DNA of 64,000 nucleotides from Cyclobacteriaceae bacterium (GCA_016787755.1 JAEUUA010000023.1:422613-486612), one strand, 5' to 3'; positions 32,995-43,195 are shown, numbered from the stretch's first letter. Made by a program: numbers and translations. Notes: a model not told the origin generated them from the letters alone.

Positions 32995-34299
32995 ATGAAA
33001 AAAATTCTTTCACTTATACTGATCATCGCAGTGCAACAATCAGTTGCTCAGGTAAATCCAAAGTTCCAGGCAAAAATAGATCAACAAGCCAAAGATCTTG
33101 AGGGCAAGGTAATAGAATGGCGCAGGCACCTTCATGAATTTCCTGAACTTTCCAATCGTGAAACAAAAACAGGCGCCTACATTGCCGAACATCTAAAAAA
33201 GTTAGGACTTGAAGTTCAGTATCCGGTAGCGAAAACGGGAGTGGTTGCTTTATTAAAAGGCGCAAAACCTGGGCCCGTTATCGCATTGCGTGCCGATATT
33301 GATGCACTCCCGGTAACAGAACGAAACAGTTTACCCTTTGCCTCAAAAGTGAAAACAAATTTTAATGGACAAGAAACCGGAGTAATGCATGCATGCGGTC
33401 ATGATACGCACACTGCTATCTTAATGGCTGTAGCCGAAATCTTATCTAAAAACAAAAGTGATTTGAAAGGAACAGTAAAATTTATCTTTCAACCTGCAGA
33501 AGAGGGAGCACCAGCGGGAGAAGAAGGCGGAGCTGCATTGATGGTGAAAGAGGGTGTGCTTGGAAATCCTAGCGTGGATGTAATTTTTGGAATGCACATT
33601 ATGTCAATAGCACCTCTTGGTACTATCAGCTACAAACCTGCAGGGATGATGGCTGCGGCTGATTGGTTTTCAATTACAGTAAAAGGCAGACAGGCGCATG
33701 GCTCTGCTCCCTGGATGAGCATTGATCCGATCGTTGTAAGCGCTCAAATTCTTACTGGACTTCAAACTATCATCAGCAGGCAAACAGAATTAACCAAAGA
33801 AGCCGCAGTGATCACGATTGGGAGAATTCAATCCGGTATCCGTGAAAACATAATTCCCGAAGAAGCATTTATGGCCGGCACCATTCGTACGTTGGATGTT
33901 GAGATGCAGGATAAAATTCATGAGAAAATACGATTGACAGCTACAAAGATTGCGGAGAGCGCAGGGGCCACAGCCGAAGTTTCGATTGATAAAAAATTTC
34001 CCCTTACCTATAATGACCCAGCGTTAACAGAAAAAATGGTGCCGAGTTTATATAAAGCTGCGGGCAAGGAAAAAGTAATTCAAATACCGGCAGTAACGGG
34101 ATCAGAAGATTTTTCGGAATATCAGAAAGTGGTACCCGGTCTTTTCTTTTTTGTGGGAGCAATGCCCCCTAATCAAGATCCAAATACAGTTCCTTCTCAT
34201 CACACTCCGGATTTTATGATTGATGAAAGTGCCATGCTTACCGGATTAAAAGCCATGCTAAACGTCACCTTAGATTATATGTATCTGCCAACGAAGTAG
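32995..34299 (+). CDS. M20 amidohydrolase, second tandem paralog
   Basis: 434 residues with a signal peptide (MKKILSLILIIAVQQSVAQ). It follows the first paralog closely throughout (EWRRHLHEFPELSNRE, LRADIDALPV, GVMHACGHDTHTAIL, FIFQPAEEGAPAGEEGG). The metal ligands are kept. Differences cluster in the lid domain and the C-terminal region, so substrate range may have shifted. The pair likely arose by local duplication. Together with the other M20, S9 and propeller proteins nearby it suggests peptide or acyl-amino-acid use. Confidence 0.92.
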   Translation: MKKILSLILIIAVQQSVAQVNPKFQAKIDQQAKDLEGKVIEWRRHLHEFPELSNRETKTGAYIAEHLKKLGLEVQYPVAKTGVVALLKGAKPGPVIALRADIDALPVTERNSLPFASKVKTNFNGQETGVMHACGHDTHTAILMAVAEILSKNKSDLKGTVKFIFQPAEEGAPAGEEGGAALMVKEGVLGNPSVDVIFGMHIMSIAPLGTISYKPAGMMAAADWFSITVKGRQAHGSAPWMSIDPIVVSAQILTGLQTIISRQTELTKEAAVITIGRIQSGIRENIIPEEAFMAGTIRTLDVEMQDKIHEKIRLTATKIAESAGATAEVSIDKKFPLTYNDPALTEKMVPSLYKAAGKEKVIQIPAVTGSEDFSEYQKVVPGLFFFVGAMPPNQDPNTVPSHHTPDFMIDESAMLTGLKAMLNVTLDYMYLPTK

Positions 34300-34447
34300 T
34301 CATCCTTATCTAACAGTATAAATGACTGGCAACACCCCGCATGAACTACTTCAAAAAGGACTGATCAGATTAATAGGATTACCTCTGACGAATGGGTTTC
34401 AATTTTTAATGAATTGAGAACAATGTTTTATCTCGAGGTAATTCTTC

Positions 34448-34470
34448 ACTACCCGAGTTCGGGTGGTAGT
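34448..34470. terminator. Hairpin between convergent genes, weak terminator candidate
   Basis: ACTACCCGA, two bases, then TCGGG-tgg-TAGT form a nine-pair stem with a three-base bulge. It lies in the 188-base gap between the second amidohydrolase (plus) and the DUF6970 lipoprotein (minus). No T-run follows on either strand, so termination is uncertain. The rest of the gap shows nothing I can name. Confidence 0.35.
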
Positions 34471-34487
34471 GCCGCTACAACTAGGGT

Positions 34488-35117
34488 TTAGTTCCGGTTA
34501 TCCTTCCAAATCAATACTTCATTTTTTCTGCTGGAAAAAAAGTCTGCACACTTACCATCCCCATTTCCGGTAATTCCACCATCCGGGCTGCACACCACAG
34601 AGCAATCAGGGTTTAGTAGCACACTAGGGAAATCACAACAGAACTGAGGAATATAGTATACCGTTTTTCCTTGATAGGAATATTGCCAAATGCTTGCTGG
34701 CGGATTTCTGACCTCCTCATTTTTTAGTTCCGTAATTTTATTTTTGATGCAAACCGGAATGAATGGCTCTTCAATGCACGTTATCTTTACGATTTTACCA
34801 ACCATGCAGATGCTTACAGCATCAGGAATTTCCTCAAATGCTATCTTGACTTTTTTACCATCTATAAATTCAAAATTATAAAGTGGATTTTCTATTACTT
34901 CTTTTGGCAGAGGTGGAGTGCCACAAAAACCCATCATGTGAGGCTCCAACCTTGTTCCATCAGCCAGTTCAAAGACAAACCCACATCCATCCAGTCCGGT
35001 AAGGTCCCGAACCGTTGCCATTACACCCTGACGACAGGCAGTATCAATTTCCTCATCGCAACCTATAATGGAAATGGCTAAAAATAAAATAAGAATTGGG
35101 AGAACATGCTTTTTCAT
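34488..35117 (-). CDS. DUF6970-like lipoprotein
   Basis: 209 residues, lipobox SIIGC (Cys20). The N-terminal part has several Cys (ACRQGVMATVRDLTGLDGCGFVF). The C-terminal 85 residues, CIKNKITELKNEEVRNPPASI through FCCDFPSVLLNPDC and SPDGGITGNGDGKC, match what I recall of DUF6970, a Cys-rich domain common in Bacteroidota lipoproteins. The cysteines are probably paired as disulfides in the periplasm. Function unknown. Confidence 0.75.
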   Translation of the reverse strand: MKKHVLPILILFLAISIIGCDEEIDTACRQGVMATVRDLTGLDGCGFVFELADGTRLEPHMMGFCGTPPLPKEVIENPLYNFEFIDGKKVKIAFEEIPDAVSICMVGKIVKITCIEEPFIPVCIKNKITELKNEEVRNPPASIWQYSYQGKTVYYIPQFCCDFPSVLLNPDCSVVCSPDGGITGNGDGKCADFFSSRKNEVLIWKDNRN

Positions 35118-35271
35118 TTTTAAGATTCCGTTTTATTCTTTGACACTGAAGTAAGCGGTTTGGTTGTAACCGACCCCGATTTTTTCCATTTAAATCACCA
35201 GAGAAAAGTGCCAACCTTTTTCTATTTGTTTTCTTCTGAACATTTGCTAACCTGAAAATAAATAGATCCTT

Positions 35272-38200
35272 ATGAATAAAAAACAAAACATTTTGCTTGG
35301 AGTGGTTTGCGCCTTGTTTTCTCTAACATCTGTAATCGCCCAAACATCTGTTTCCGAGAAAGTTTTTAAAAGTATGAAATGGCGCCCTGTTGGACCTGCC
35401 AACATGGGTGGGCGTACCACTGATATTGAGGGAATACCCGGAGATCCATCCACGTTTTACATTGGCGGTGCTGACGGGGGTATCTTCAAAACCACAAATG
35501 GAGGTACTACCATGATTTCGCTGTTTACGGATCAACGCGCTTATTCTATTGGTGATATTGCCATCGCGCCAAGTGACAACGAAGTAATTTATGTTGGCAC
35601 GGGTGAGGGCGATCCACGCAATAGTGTTGGGTATGGATATGGTGTATATCGGTCTAACGATGGTGGAAAAACATGGCACCATTTAGGGTTGGAAAAAACG
35701 GATCGGATTAAACGTATTGTGATTGATCCTAAAAATCCGGATGCTGTGTGCGTGTGCGCGATGGGTCGTGAATGGGGGCCCAATGCCGATAGGGGCGTCT
35801 TTCGCACGGAAGATGGCGGGAAAACGTGGACTAAAGTTTTGTATTTAGATGAAAGCACAGGTTGCTCAGACATTGCCATTGAATGGAATAATCCGCGTAT
35901 CATGTATGCCGGTATGTGGACGTTTAGCAGGAAGCCATGGCGCTTTGATGATAGTGGCGAGAAGACGGCCTTGTATAAAACTGCAGATGGTGGAAAAACG
36001 TGGAGCAAAATTTCGCACAAAAATGGATTGCCCGATAAGCCCATGGCACGGATTGGTATATCCATCGCGCAAAGTCAACCTAATACGGTTTATTTAATTA
36101 CTGAATATAAGGATGGAGGTACACTCTTCCGGTCTGACGATCGGGGGGAAAGTTGGAGAATGGTGAATGATGATCGCGACTTGAACTTCAGGCCGTTTTA
36201 TTATAGTGATGTAAAGGCTGATCCGTCAAATCCTGAAATAGTTTATACGCTTTCGGGCGGACTGAATAAATCAACGGATGGTGGCCGCACGTTTAAAGGA
36301 ATTGCCAATGGCCAGCATGGCGACAATCAAGGATTGTGGATTGATCCAAAAAATTCAAATCGTGTGTTAAGCAGTGATGATGGTGGCTTCCGGATTTCTT
36401 ATGATGGTTTTCAAACATTTCAAACTATCAACAACATAGAGCTTGCGCAGTTCTATCAACTCTTTCTCGACAATCAGGATCCTTACTTTTTGTATGGTGG
36501 CCTGCAAGATAATGGCACCTGGACAGGACCCAGTAATTCGCTGCATCGGGTAGGAATTTTAAAGCGCGATTGGAAGCAGATTGCTTATGGCGATGGGTAT
36601 TATGCGGTGCCAATTCCAGGGCAAGAAAATGAAGTGTATGCTAATTTGCAGGGCGGAGTGATTTATCATGTGGATACGAAGACAGGAAATGTTCGAACTA
36701 TTCATCCATATCCAAAAGTAGTTGGCTCAGCAGGAGATGCAATTGAAAATCATAAGTTTCGTTTTAATTGGGATTCGCCTATTCATGTTTCACCCCATGA
36801 TCCTAACACGGTTTACACAGGAGGGAATGTAATTTTCAGAAGTCGTGATAAAGGCTACACCTGGGATCAAATCAGCCCCGATTTAACCACGAACGATAAG
36901 TCAAAACAAAAATCTTCTGGCGGGACAATTTATCAAGACAATACTGCCGCAGAATTTCATTGCACTATTTTAACTATTGCCGAATCGCCCATACAAAAAG
37001 ATGTGATTTGGGCGGGCACTGATGATGGAAATATCCAGCTTACCAAAGATGGCGGTAAAACATGGACAAACTTACGAAGCGCTATTGCTGGCCTTCCTGC
37101 ATTTGCGTGGGTTTCAAAGATTCATGCTTCGGAACATGATGCGGGCACCGCTTTTGTTTCAGTCGATCAACATCGCATGGATGACTATAAAGCCTACGCA
37201 TTTATGACCACCGATTTCGGTAAAACCTGGTCGAAAATAAGTGCAGGGTTACCGGAAGATTGGTGTTATGTGGTTCGGCAAGATCCACACAATCCAAATT
37301 TACTTTTTGCTGGAATGGAACATGGAATTTTTGCTTCATGGGATAAAGGGAAGTCGTGGTCTAAAATCAACAACAACATGCCACCCGTTTCTGTGCGTGA
37401 TTTACGAGTGCATAAGCGTGAGCATGATTTGGTTGCTGCCACCCATGGCCGGGGATTATGGATCTTAGATGACATACAACCCCTGGAAGAAGTTAACATT
37501 TTAGCCGGTAAGGAGGTTGCTGTATTTAGTACCCGCACGGCCACCCTTTGGAATTATTATGGACTAATTGAAGAGCAAGGAGATCAGGCGTATCGTGCAA
37601 AAAATCCAGACTATGGCGCTTACATTAATATTTATTTAAAGAACGATCCTAAAGAGGCTATTACGATTGACATTACGGATTCAAAAGGAAATAAAGTAAG
37701 AAGTTTGAAAGACACACTTTCAAAGGCGGGGGTGAATCGCATTGTATGGGATTTGCGGCATACCGAAGAAGATAAGCTGAATAATCCGGTAAAAAGCAGT
37801 TGGGGAGGTTCACCAATGCGGCCATTGGTTACCCCAGGGATATATACAGCAACGTTAAAGGCTAATGGTCAAACGGTGGAAACTAAAATTATAGTTCGTG
37901 GAGATCCTCGCATTAAAATGACGGATCAGGATTATCAACAAAAAGCGGAAACGACCCTGGCGTTGCGCGACCAACTTACGCAAACTCATAAATTGATTAA
38001 CCGAACGGATGAAGCTATAAAGCAACTGACGGAATTGCAACAACGAATAAAATCGGCAGGCAATGAAGCGGGGATCGACAAAGCAACGAACGATCAAATT
38101 GAGCAAGCACTAAAGAAATTGAAAGAGTATGAAGATGAGGTATTAAGAAGACCACCGCCCAACATGGGCTATCGTCAACGCCCACGGCTTAAAGAAGAAA

Positions 38201-38403
38201 TTGCAGATCTTGCCGATGCCGTAGATGGTGCAACGGCACGCCCTACTCAGCCACAATTGAATCGCCTAACAGAATTAAAACAAGAAACGGATGAAGCAAC
38301 TAATCAGTTGAACCGTATAGTCACCGAAAATATTTTGCCATTAAATGAAAAAGTTAAAAACCTGCCGCAGGTGATAATTGAAAAAGGAGATAAAAAAATG
38401 TAA
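35272..38403 (+). CDS. VPS10/BNR-repeat beta-propeller protein, secreted
   Basis: 1043 residues with a signal peptide ending VIAQ. At least six DGGKTW-type (BNR/Asp-box) repeats are visible between residues about 70 and 680 (NDGGKTWHHL, EDGGKTWTKV, ADGGKTWSKI, DDRGESWRMV, DKGYTWDQI, KDGGKTWTNL), the sortilin-like VPS10 or exo-sialidase-like propeller. The last 300 residues add an Ig-like strand domain (NKVRSLKDTLSKAGVNRIVWDLRH) and a helical tail. Bacteroidota proteins of this form are often labelled glycosyl hydrolase, but no catalytic residues can be assigned. It opens a run of secreted hydrolases with 25 bases to the next gene. Confidence 0.85.
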   Translation: MNKKQNILLGVVCALFSLTSVIAQTSVSEKVFKSMKWRPVGPANMGGRTTDIEGIPGDPSTFYIGGADGGIFKTTNGGTTMISLFTDQRAYSIGDIAIAPSDNEVIYVGTGEGDPRNSVGYGYGVYRSNDGGKTWHHLGLEKTDRIKRIVIDPKNPDAVCVCAMGREWGPNADRGVFRTEDGGKTWTKVLYLDESTGCSDIAIEWNNPRIMYAGMWTFSRKPWRFDDSGEKTALYKTADGGKTWSKISHKNGLPDKPMARIGISIAQSQPNTVYLITEYKDGGTLFRSDDRGESWRMVNDDRDLNFRPFYYSDVKADPSNPEIVYTLSGGLNKSTDGGRTFKGIANGQHGDNQGLWIDPKNSNRVLSSDDGGFRISYDGFQTFQTINNIELAQFYQLFLDNQDPYFLYGGLQDNGTWTGPSNSLHRVGILKRDWKQIAYGDGYYAVPIPGQENEVYANLQGGVIYHVDTKTGNVRTIHPYPKVVGSAGDAIENHKFRFNWDSPIHVSPHDPNTVYTGGNVIFRSRDKGYTWDQISPDLTTNDKSKQKSSGGTIYQDNTAAEFHCTILTIAESPIQKDVIWAGTDDGNIQLTKDGGKTWTNLRSAIAGLPAFAWVSKIHASEHDAGTAFVSVDQHRMDDYKAYAFMTTDFGKTWSKISAGLPEDWCYVVRQDPHNPNLLFAGMEHGIFASWDKGKSWSKINNNMPPVSVRDLRVHKREHDLVAATHGRGLWILDDIQPLEEVNILAGKEVAVFSTRTATLWNYYGLIEEQGDQAYRAKNPDYGAYINIYLKNDPKEAITIDITDSKGNKVRSLKDTLSKAGVNRIVWDLRHTEEDKLNNPVKSSWGGSPMRPLVTPGIYTATLKANGQTVETKIIVRGDPRIKMTDQDYQQKAETTLALRDQLTQTHKLINRTDEAIKQLTELQQRIKSAGNEAGIDKATNDQIEQALKKLKEYEDEVLRRPPPNMGYRQRPRLKEEIADLADAVDGATARPTQPQLNRLTELKQETDEATNQLNRIVTENILPLNEKVKNLPQVIIEKGDKKM

Positions 38404-38428
38404 ACTGAATACAATTAATTAGAAACGC

Positions 38429-39874
38429 ATGAAGAAGCTATTAACCATCTTTTTGGCATTTACAACCGTAGTTGCAATTAGTCAAAAGAAAAAAACAGTC
38501 GTGAATCCAAATAAAATGGCTGCGATCAATTCAGTTGACAATCATCATCGGGAATTGATTTCGATCAGCGATAAAATTTGGGCGTATGCTGAAACTGCCT
38601 TGCGGGAAAATAAATCAGCAAAAGAATTAGCAGACTATGCCGAAGCACAAGGCTTTACTGTTAAACGAGCAGTGGCTGGCATGCCTACCGCATTTATTGC
38701 AGAATATGGATCCGGTAGCCCGATCATTGGTATTATGGGCGAGTTTGATGCACTGCCCGGCATTTCGCAAAAAGCACAGCCGACAAAAGAACCCTTGCAA
38801 GTTGGCGCTGCGGGTCATGGGTGTGGCCATAATTTATTTGGTGCTGGTAGCTTGGGGGCAGCGGTTGCTATTAAGGAATTAATCCAACATGGAAAATTGA
38901 AGGGAACCATTCGGTTTTATGGAACCCCCGCGGAGGAATCAGTAGGAGGGAAAATATACATGGCGCGTGAAGGATTGTTTGGCGATTTAGATGTGTGTTT
39001 GGATTGGCATCCCGATGTTGAGATTGCTGCCAGCACGCAAAGCTCGCAAGCGATGGTTGATTTCATTGTTGAGTTCAAAGGAAAGGCTGCGCACGCAGCC
39101 GCGGATCCATGGAATGGAAGAAGTGCCGTGGACGGGCTCGAAGCATTTACAGATGGTGTTAACATGTTGCGTGAGCATGTTCGCCCAAGTGTACGCATGC
39201 ATTATGCAATCTTGAATGGTGGCGATGTGCCCAATGTGGTACCAGAGTACGCAAAGGTTTGGATGTGGGTACGCGACAGCAAGCGCGAAGGCGTAGAGAC
39301 GGTATTTAGCCGTGTAAAAGAAATTGCACAAGGTGCGGCTCTGGTCGCTGGGGTTGAATCAAAAGTAACGGTGCAAACAGGTGATTATGAATTGTTAGTA
39401 AATAGGACGGGGGCATTAGCCCTTCAAAAGAACTTGGAGTTTTTAGGTCCCATAGAATACACAACTGAAGAAATTGCATTCGCTAAAAAAATTCAGGAAG
39501 AACAAGGCGGAGAACCAACAGGATTAGATGGGAAAATCCATCCGTTAAAAGCAACACAAGAGCATCCTATGGGCGGCTCAACCGATGTGGGTGATATCAG
39601 TTGGATTGTACCTGAGATAACGTTAGTGGCGACCACAGCGCCTGCCAACACAGCCTGGCATGGCTGGAGTGTAGTTGCGTGTGGTGGAATGTCTATTGGT
39701 CATAAGGGAATGACTCTGGCTGCAAAGTCGTTAGCGATGACTATGGTTGATTTGTTTGAGAATGAGCAACTGCGCAAGGATGTGCGAGCAGAATTTGAAC
39801 AACGCAAAGGGGGGCATGTTTATAAGGCCTATATTCCTGATGGCCCTGCACCTGTACCAGCGGCTAAAAATTAA
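38429..39874 (+). CDS. M20 amidohydrolase, AbgB-like, secreted
   Basis: 481 residues, signal peptide ending AISQ. GEFDALPGISQ, GHGCGHNLFGAGSLGAA and GTPAEESVGGK are typical of the AbgB branch (p-aminobenzoyl-glutamate hydrolase subunit B), with metal-binding His and Glu visible. It cleaves aminoacyl amides in known members; the exact substrate here is unknown. It follows the propeller protein after 25 bases and precedes a strong terminator hairpin. Confidence 0.88.
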   Translation: MKKLLTIFLAFTTVVAISQKKKTVVNPNKMAAINSVDNHHRELISISDKIWAYAETALRENKSAKELADYAEAQGFTVKRAVAGMPTAFIAEYGSGSPIIGIMGEFDALPGISQKAQPTKEPLQVGAAGHGCGHNLFGAGSLGAAVAIKELIQHGKLKGTIRFYGTPAEESVGGKIYMAREGLFGDLDVCLDWHPDVEIAASTQSSQAMVDFIVEFKGKAAHAAADPWNGRSAVDGLEAFTDGVNMLREHVRPSVRMHYAILNGGDVPNVVPEYAKVWMWVRDSKREGVETVFSRVKEIAQGAALVAGVESKVTVQTGDYELLVNRTGALALQKNLEFLGPIEYTTEEIAFAKKIQEEQGGEPTGLDGKIHPLKATQEHPMGGSTDVGDISWIVPEITLVATTAPANTAWHGWSVVACGGMSIGHKGMTLAAKSLAMTMVDLFENEQLRKDVRAEFEQRKGGHVYKAYIPDGPAPVPAAKN

Positions 39875-39875
39875 A

Positions 39876-39910
39876 ATGAGTTCACGATCAAGCCCAGATC
39901 GTGAATTCAT
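39876..39910 (+). terminator. Rho-independent terminator-like hairpin after the AbgB-like gene
   Basis: ATGAGTTCACGATC, a seven-base loop and GATCGTGAATTCAT form a 14-base stem with one mismatch, followed by CCTTTCTT. It begins two bases after the stop of the AbgB-like gene and separates it from the S9 peptidase gene. Confidence 0.7.
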
Positions 39911-39991
39911 CCTTTCTTAATTCCATCGGTGTAAAACCATCTTGATTTTTGAATCAATAGTCTTTCCTTATTAAGGATTAACCCCATCGAT

Positions 39992-42046
39992 ATGAGTCGC
40001 GCGCTATTTTTCTTACTGATAATAATTTCAAGCCAGGTGTTTGCCCAGCATGTTCCTACATTCGAAGAAGTTATATCATTGCGAAGTGCAGGCGCGGTAG
40101 TAATCTCTGATGATGGTAAGAATGTTGCCTTCACGGTCCAAACAACAGATTGGAATGACAATCGATTTGACTCTGAAATCTGGCTGAGTAAAAATGGAAA
40201 CAAACCCTTTCAATTAACAAATACACCGAAGGGAAGCAGCAGCAGTCCTTCCTTTTCTCCAGATGGTAAATGGATTGCTTTTCTGGCAGATCGTGGAAAT
40301 AAGAATCAAATATATGTAATGAATATGGAGGGAGGGGAAGCAAAGGCTGTTACCATCGAGGAAGAAGGAGTCTCTTCTTTTGAATGGCATCCATCAGGCG
40401 CAAAATTTATTTTTCAAAAATCTGATCCTGAGGATAAAAATAAAAAAGAGCAAGAGAAACGATATGGTGGATTTGAAGCAGATGATAAAGAATTTACACT
40501 ATCCCATCTTTGGCAAGTTGATTTTAATTACCCTCTACCCGACCCCTCAGAACTTCCTTGTTATGAAAAAACAGATTCACTAAAAGTGAAAGCAGGATGT
40601 ATCGAACTACCTAAAGCGAAACGAATTACGGAAGGAAAATTTACGGTGACTTCTTATATCGTTTCACCGGATGGAACAAAGGTTGCATTTAGTCATCAGC
40701 CCAACCCCCTGATCAATTCATTTATTAAATCAGATATTTCATTCGTCAATTTATCAGATAATAAGGTAACTCCATTAGTTACTAGTCCAAGTTCGGATGG
40801 CTTAGAAGATTGGTCGCCCAGCTCAAAAGAAATTTTATTTACTACCAATGGCAGCGATACACTTTCAAATTTTTATAAGAACTCGCAACTATTCGCCATT
40901 AATGTTGACACAAAATCAACTCGCCCATTAGCCAAAACACTTGATGAGGATTTAGGTGGATTTACCTGGACGCCAACCGGTATCTATGCATCTATCTGGA
41001 ATAAAACGAAGCGTTTGATTTATCGCATTGATCCGGCCACCGGGACTCATGCTGTTTTTAGAAATTCACCCGATCAGATTTTTGGTTTGTCCTTTTCAAA
41101 GGATGGCGAAACGATGGCATTCACGGGTCGTGCAGATGATCAGTTGACAGAAGTATTTGTGTCTTCTACCAATGGCAGCCCTCAACAACTGACCGACATG
41201 ACTGGGCAAACAAAAAATTGGAAGATTGCGCAGAGCGAAGTGATCAGTTGGAAGAGTAAAGATGGTGCAACCATTGAAGGGGTACTTCACAAGCCAACAA
41301 ATTATGATCCATCTAAAAAGTATCCACTCTTAGTGGTGATTCATGGTGGCCCAACAGGAATTGATACACCAACCCCAGTGCCGGCTTATGTATATCCCAT
41401 CGTGCAATGGCTAGACAAAGGATGTTTGGTGTTGCGACCTAACTATCGTGGTTCGGCTGGCTATGGGGAAGCGTTTCGTTCGCTTAACGTAAAAAACCTT
41501 GGCGTAGGCGATATGTGGGATGTAATGAGTGGCGTAGAGTATTTAGATAAGAAGGGAATGATTGACAAAACAAAAATGGGGAGTATGGGCTGGAGCCAGG
41601 GTGGTTATATCTCTGCATTTTTAACAACAAACACCGATGTATTCAAAGCTATTTCTGTAGGAGCGGGAATCAGCAACTGGATGACGTATTATGTGAACAC
41701 TGACATTCACCCTTTCACCAGACAATATCTAAAAGCAACCCCGTGGAGCGATGAAATGATTTACAAAAAGACATCACCCATCAGCAATATTAACAAGGCT
41801 AAAACCCCCACCCTTATTCAGCATGGTGAGTTTGATAAAAGAGTACCCATAGCCAACGCCTATGAACTGTTGCAAGGCTTACGCGATAAGAATGTTCCCG
41901 CGGAGTTGATCGTGTATAAAGGGTTTGGTCATGGAATAACAAAACCCAAAGAACGTCTAGCCGCAACCTGGCACAATTGGCAATGGTTTAATAAATATGT
42001 TTGGGGCGAGACTATTGAATTGCCCATGGGCGACAAGAAGAAGTAA
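39992..42046 (+). CDS. S9 family prolyl-oligopeptidase-like peptidase, secreted
   Basis: 684 residues, signal peptide ending VFAQ. The first 400 residues form a WD40/TolB-like propeller (SFSPDGKWIAFLADRGNKNQIYVMN). The alpha/beta-hydrolase domain has VVIHGGPTG (oxyanion), the nucleophile Ser in MGWSQGGYIS near residue 535, Asp in GEFDKRVP near 617 and His in GFGHGI near 646. It cleaves short peptides in the periplasm or outside the cell, matching the M20 enzymes nearby. Confidence 0.93.
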   Translation: MSRALFFLLIIISSQVFAQHVPTFEEVISLRSAGAVVISDDGKNVAFTVQTTDWNDNRFDSEIWLSKNGNKPFQLTNTPKGSSSSPSFSPDGKWIAFLADRGNKNQIYVMNMEGGEAKAVTIEEEGVSSFEWHPSGAKFIFQKSDPEDKNKKEQEKRYGGFEADDKEFTLSHLWQVDFNYPLPDPSELPCYEKTDSLKVKAGCIELPKAKRITEGKFTVTSYIVSPDGTKVAFSHQPNPLINSFIKSDISFVNLSDNKVTPLVTSPSSDGLEDWSPSSKEILFTTNGSDTLSNFYKNSQLFAINVDTKSTRPLAKTLDEDLGGFTWTPTGIYASIWNKTKRLIYRIDPATGTHAVFRNSPDQIFGLSFSKDGETMAFTGRADDQLTEVFVSSTNGSPQQLTDMTGQTKNWKIAQSEVISWKSKDGATIEGVLHKPTNYDPSKKYPLLVVIHGGPTGIDTPTPVPAYVYPIVQWLDKGCLVLRPNYRGSAGYGEAFRSLNVKNLGVGDMWDVMSGVEYLDKKGMIDKTKMGSMGWSQGGYISAFLTTNTDVFKAISVGAGISNWMTYYVNTDIHPFTRQYLKATPWSDEMIYKKTSPISNINKAKTPTLIQHGEFDKRVPIANAYELLQGLRDKNVPAELIVYKGFGHGITKPKERLAATWHNWQWFNKYVWGETIELPMGDKKK

Positions 42047-42114
42047 TAAAGTCTTGCTATTGATTCACTGATTTTCTAGACATCTAATCTAATTTGAGAA
42101 TCTCTAACTAAAAT

Positions 42115-42705
42115 TTAACCCCGTTTCCACTTTATTCCGCACCCAATAGCTTTGGTTTTAGTAATAGGCACAGTCTTTCCTGCTATCAATGCATCTACCG
42201 CTTCTTGAACATACCGTTTGGTCACTCCGTCTGCGTTTCGCGGGTTATCATCAATGGCGCCTATGTAAGCAACTTTTAAATCCTTTGCAAGTACGAACAC
42301 ATGTGGTGTATTGGTGGCTCCATAGGCTTTCGCGATAGCCTGAGTGTCATCTTGTAAGTAAGGAAACTTATACGCTTTCTTTTTTGCTACCCTTACCATA
42401 TCATTGAAAGAATCGCCACTTCCTTCATTGGCATTGATGGAAATTACTGGAAATCCATGGGCACTATATTTTCGATCCAGTTCAATGATGCGTTCATTAT
42501 AAGCCTTTGAATAGGGACATGTGTTGCAATCAAAGATGACAATAAACCCTTTTGCATTTTTGTAGTCAGCCAAAGAGATCATCTTTCCATCTACATTCTT
42601 TAATTTAAAATCAGTAGCGGTATCGCCAACTTCATAACCATTCTTCACGGGCGCGGCCGCGATTAGCATTCCAATACAGAAAATCAAGAACAATAGTTTT
42701 TTCAT
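42115..42705 (-). CDS. Peroxiredoxin-like thioredoxin-fold protein, exported
   Basis: 196 residues with a signal peptide. VIFDCNTCPYSKAYNERIIELDRKY carries a C-x-x-C active site (CNTC) in the AhpC/TSA-like thioredoxin fold, and ATNTPHVFVL is the cis-Pro region. Members act in thiol redox or peroxide handling in the periplasm. It follows the TlpA-like gene after four bases, so both are one operon. Confidence 0.85.
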   Translation of the reverse strand: MKKLLFLIFCIGMLIAAAPVKNGYEVGDTATDFKLKNVDGKMISLADYKNAKGFIVIFDCNTCPYSKAYNERIIELDRKYSAHGFPVISINANEGSGDSFNDMVRVAKKKAYKFPYLQDDTQAIAKAYGATNTPHVFVLAKDLKVAYIGAIDDNPRNADGVTKRYVQEAVDALIAGKTVPITKTKAIGCGIKWKRG

Positions 42706-42709
42706 GCGA

Positions 42710-43195
42710 CTAATTTTTTACTTCCTCAATCAATTTTTCCAATTCACCTTCATGTAATTCCTGTTGCACAAGTTTGCGCTTTCCTGTTTTCGTATTTACC
42801 ACCAAGGTAGCGGGTAAGGCTCCCTCCCAGTTTTTATCGATTTTATCAATCCATGTATTTGGATCACTTTCGGCCAGAATAACCACTTTAGATAATAACT
42901 TTTTCCTCGCTATAAACCGATGCACCTTTTCGGGATTAGGATCCAGATCATAATCCATACTCACCAGGGTAACATCTACGTTCTTATTCTCCGCATTCAA
43001 TTTTTCAAACAGAGGCATCTCTTTTACGCATGGTGCGCACCAGGTAGCCCAGAAATTAATGACTTGTATATGTTCGGTAGGTGAATTAATTACCTCCTGG
43101 AGGTCTTTTAGTTTGATCTGTTCAGCCTTTTGAGCAAAAAGGAGCGTTGAGCCCCAGCCAACACAACAAACAATAATAAAAATTAGTCTTGCCAT
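42710..43195 (-). CDS. TlpA/ResA-like thioredoxin, exported
   Basis: 161 residues with a signal peptide ending LLFAQ. NFWATWCAPCVKEMPLFEKL holds the WCxxC active site of thiol-disulfide reductases used in cytochrome c maturation or periplasmic reduction; the cis-Pro is in ALPATLVV. First gene of a two-gene operon with the peroxiredoxin-like gene. A role in heme protein maturation would suit the many c-type cytochromes nearby, but this is inference. Confidence 0.88.
   Translation of the reverse strand: MARLIFIIVCCVGWGSTLLFAQKAEQIKLKDLQEVINSPTEHIQVINFWATWCAPCVKEMPLFEKLNAENKNVDVTLVSMDYDLDPNPEKVHRFIARKKLLSKVVILAESDPNTWIDKIDKNWEGALPATLVVNTKTGKRKLVQQELHEGELEKLIEEVKN

Noticed and set aside
35323..36097. 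Several overlapping open frames on both strands within the propeller gene
   Set aside because: They are by-products of the DGGKTW repeat codons; the 1043-residue frame shows all repeats in phase.
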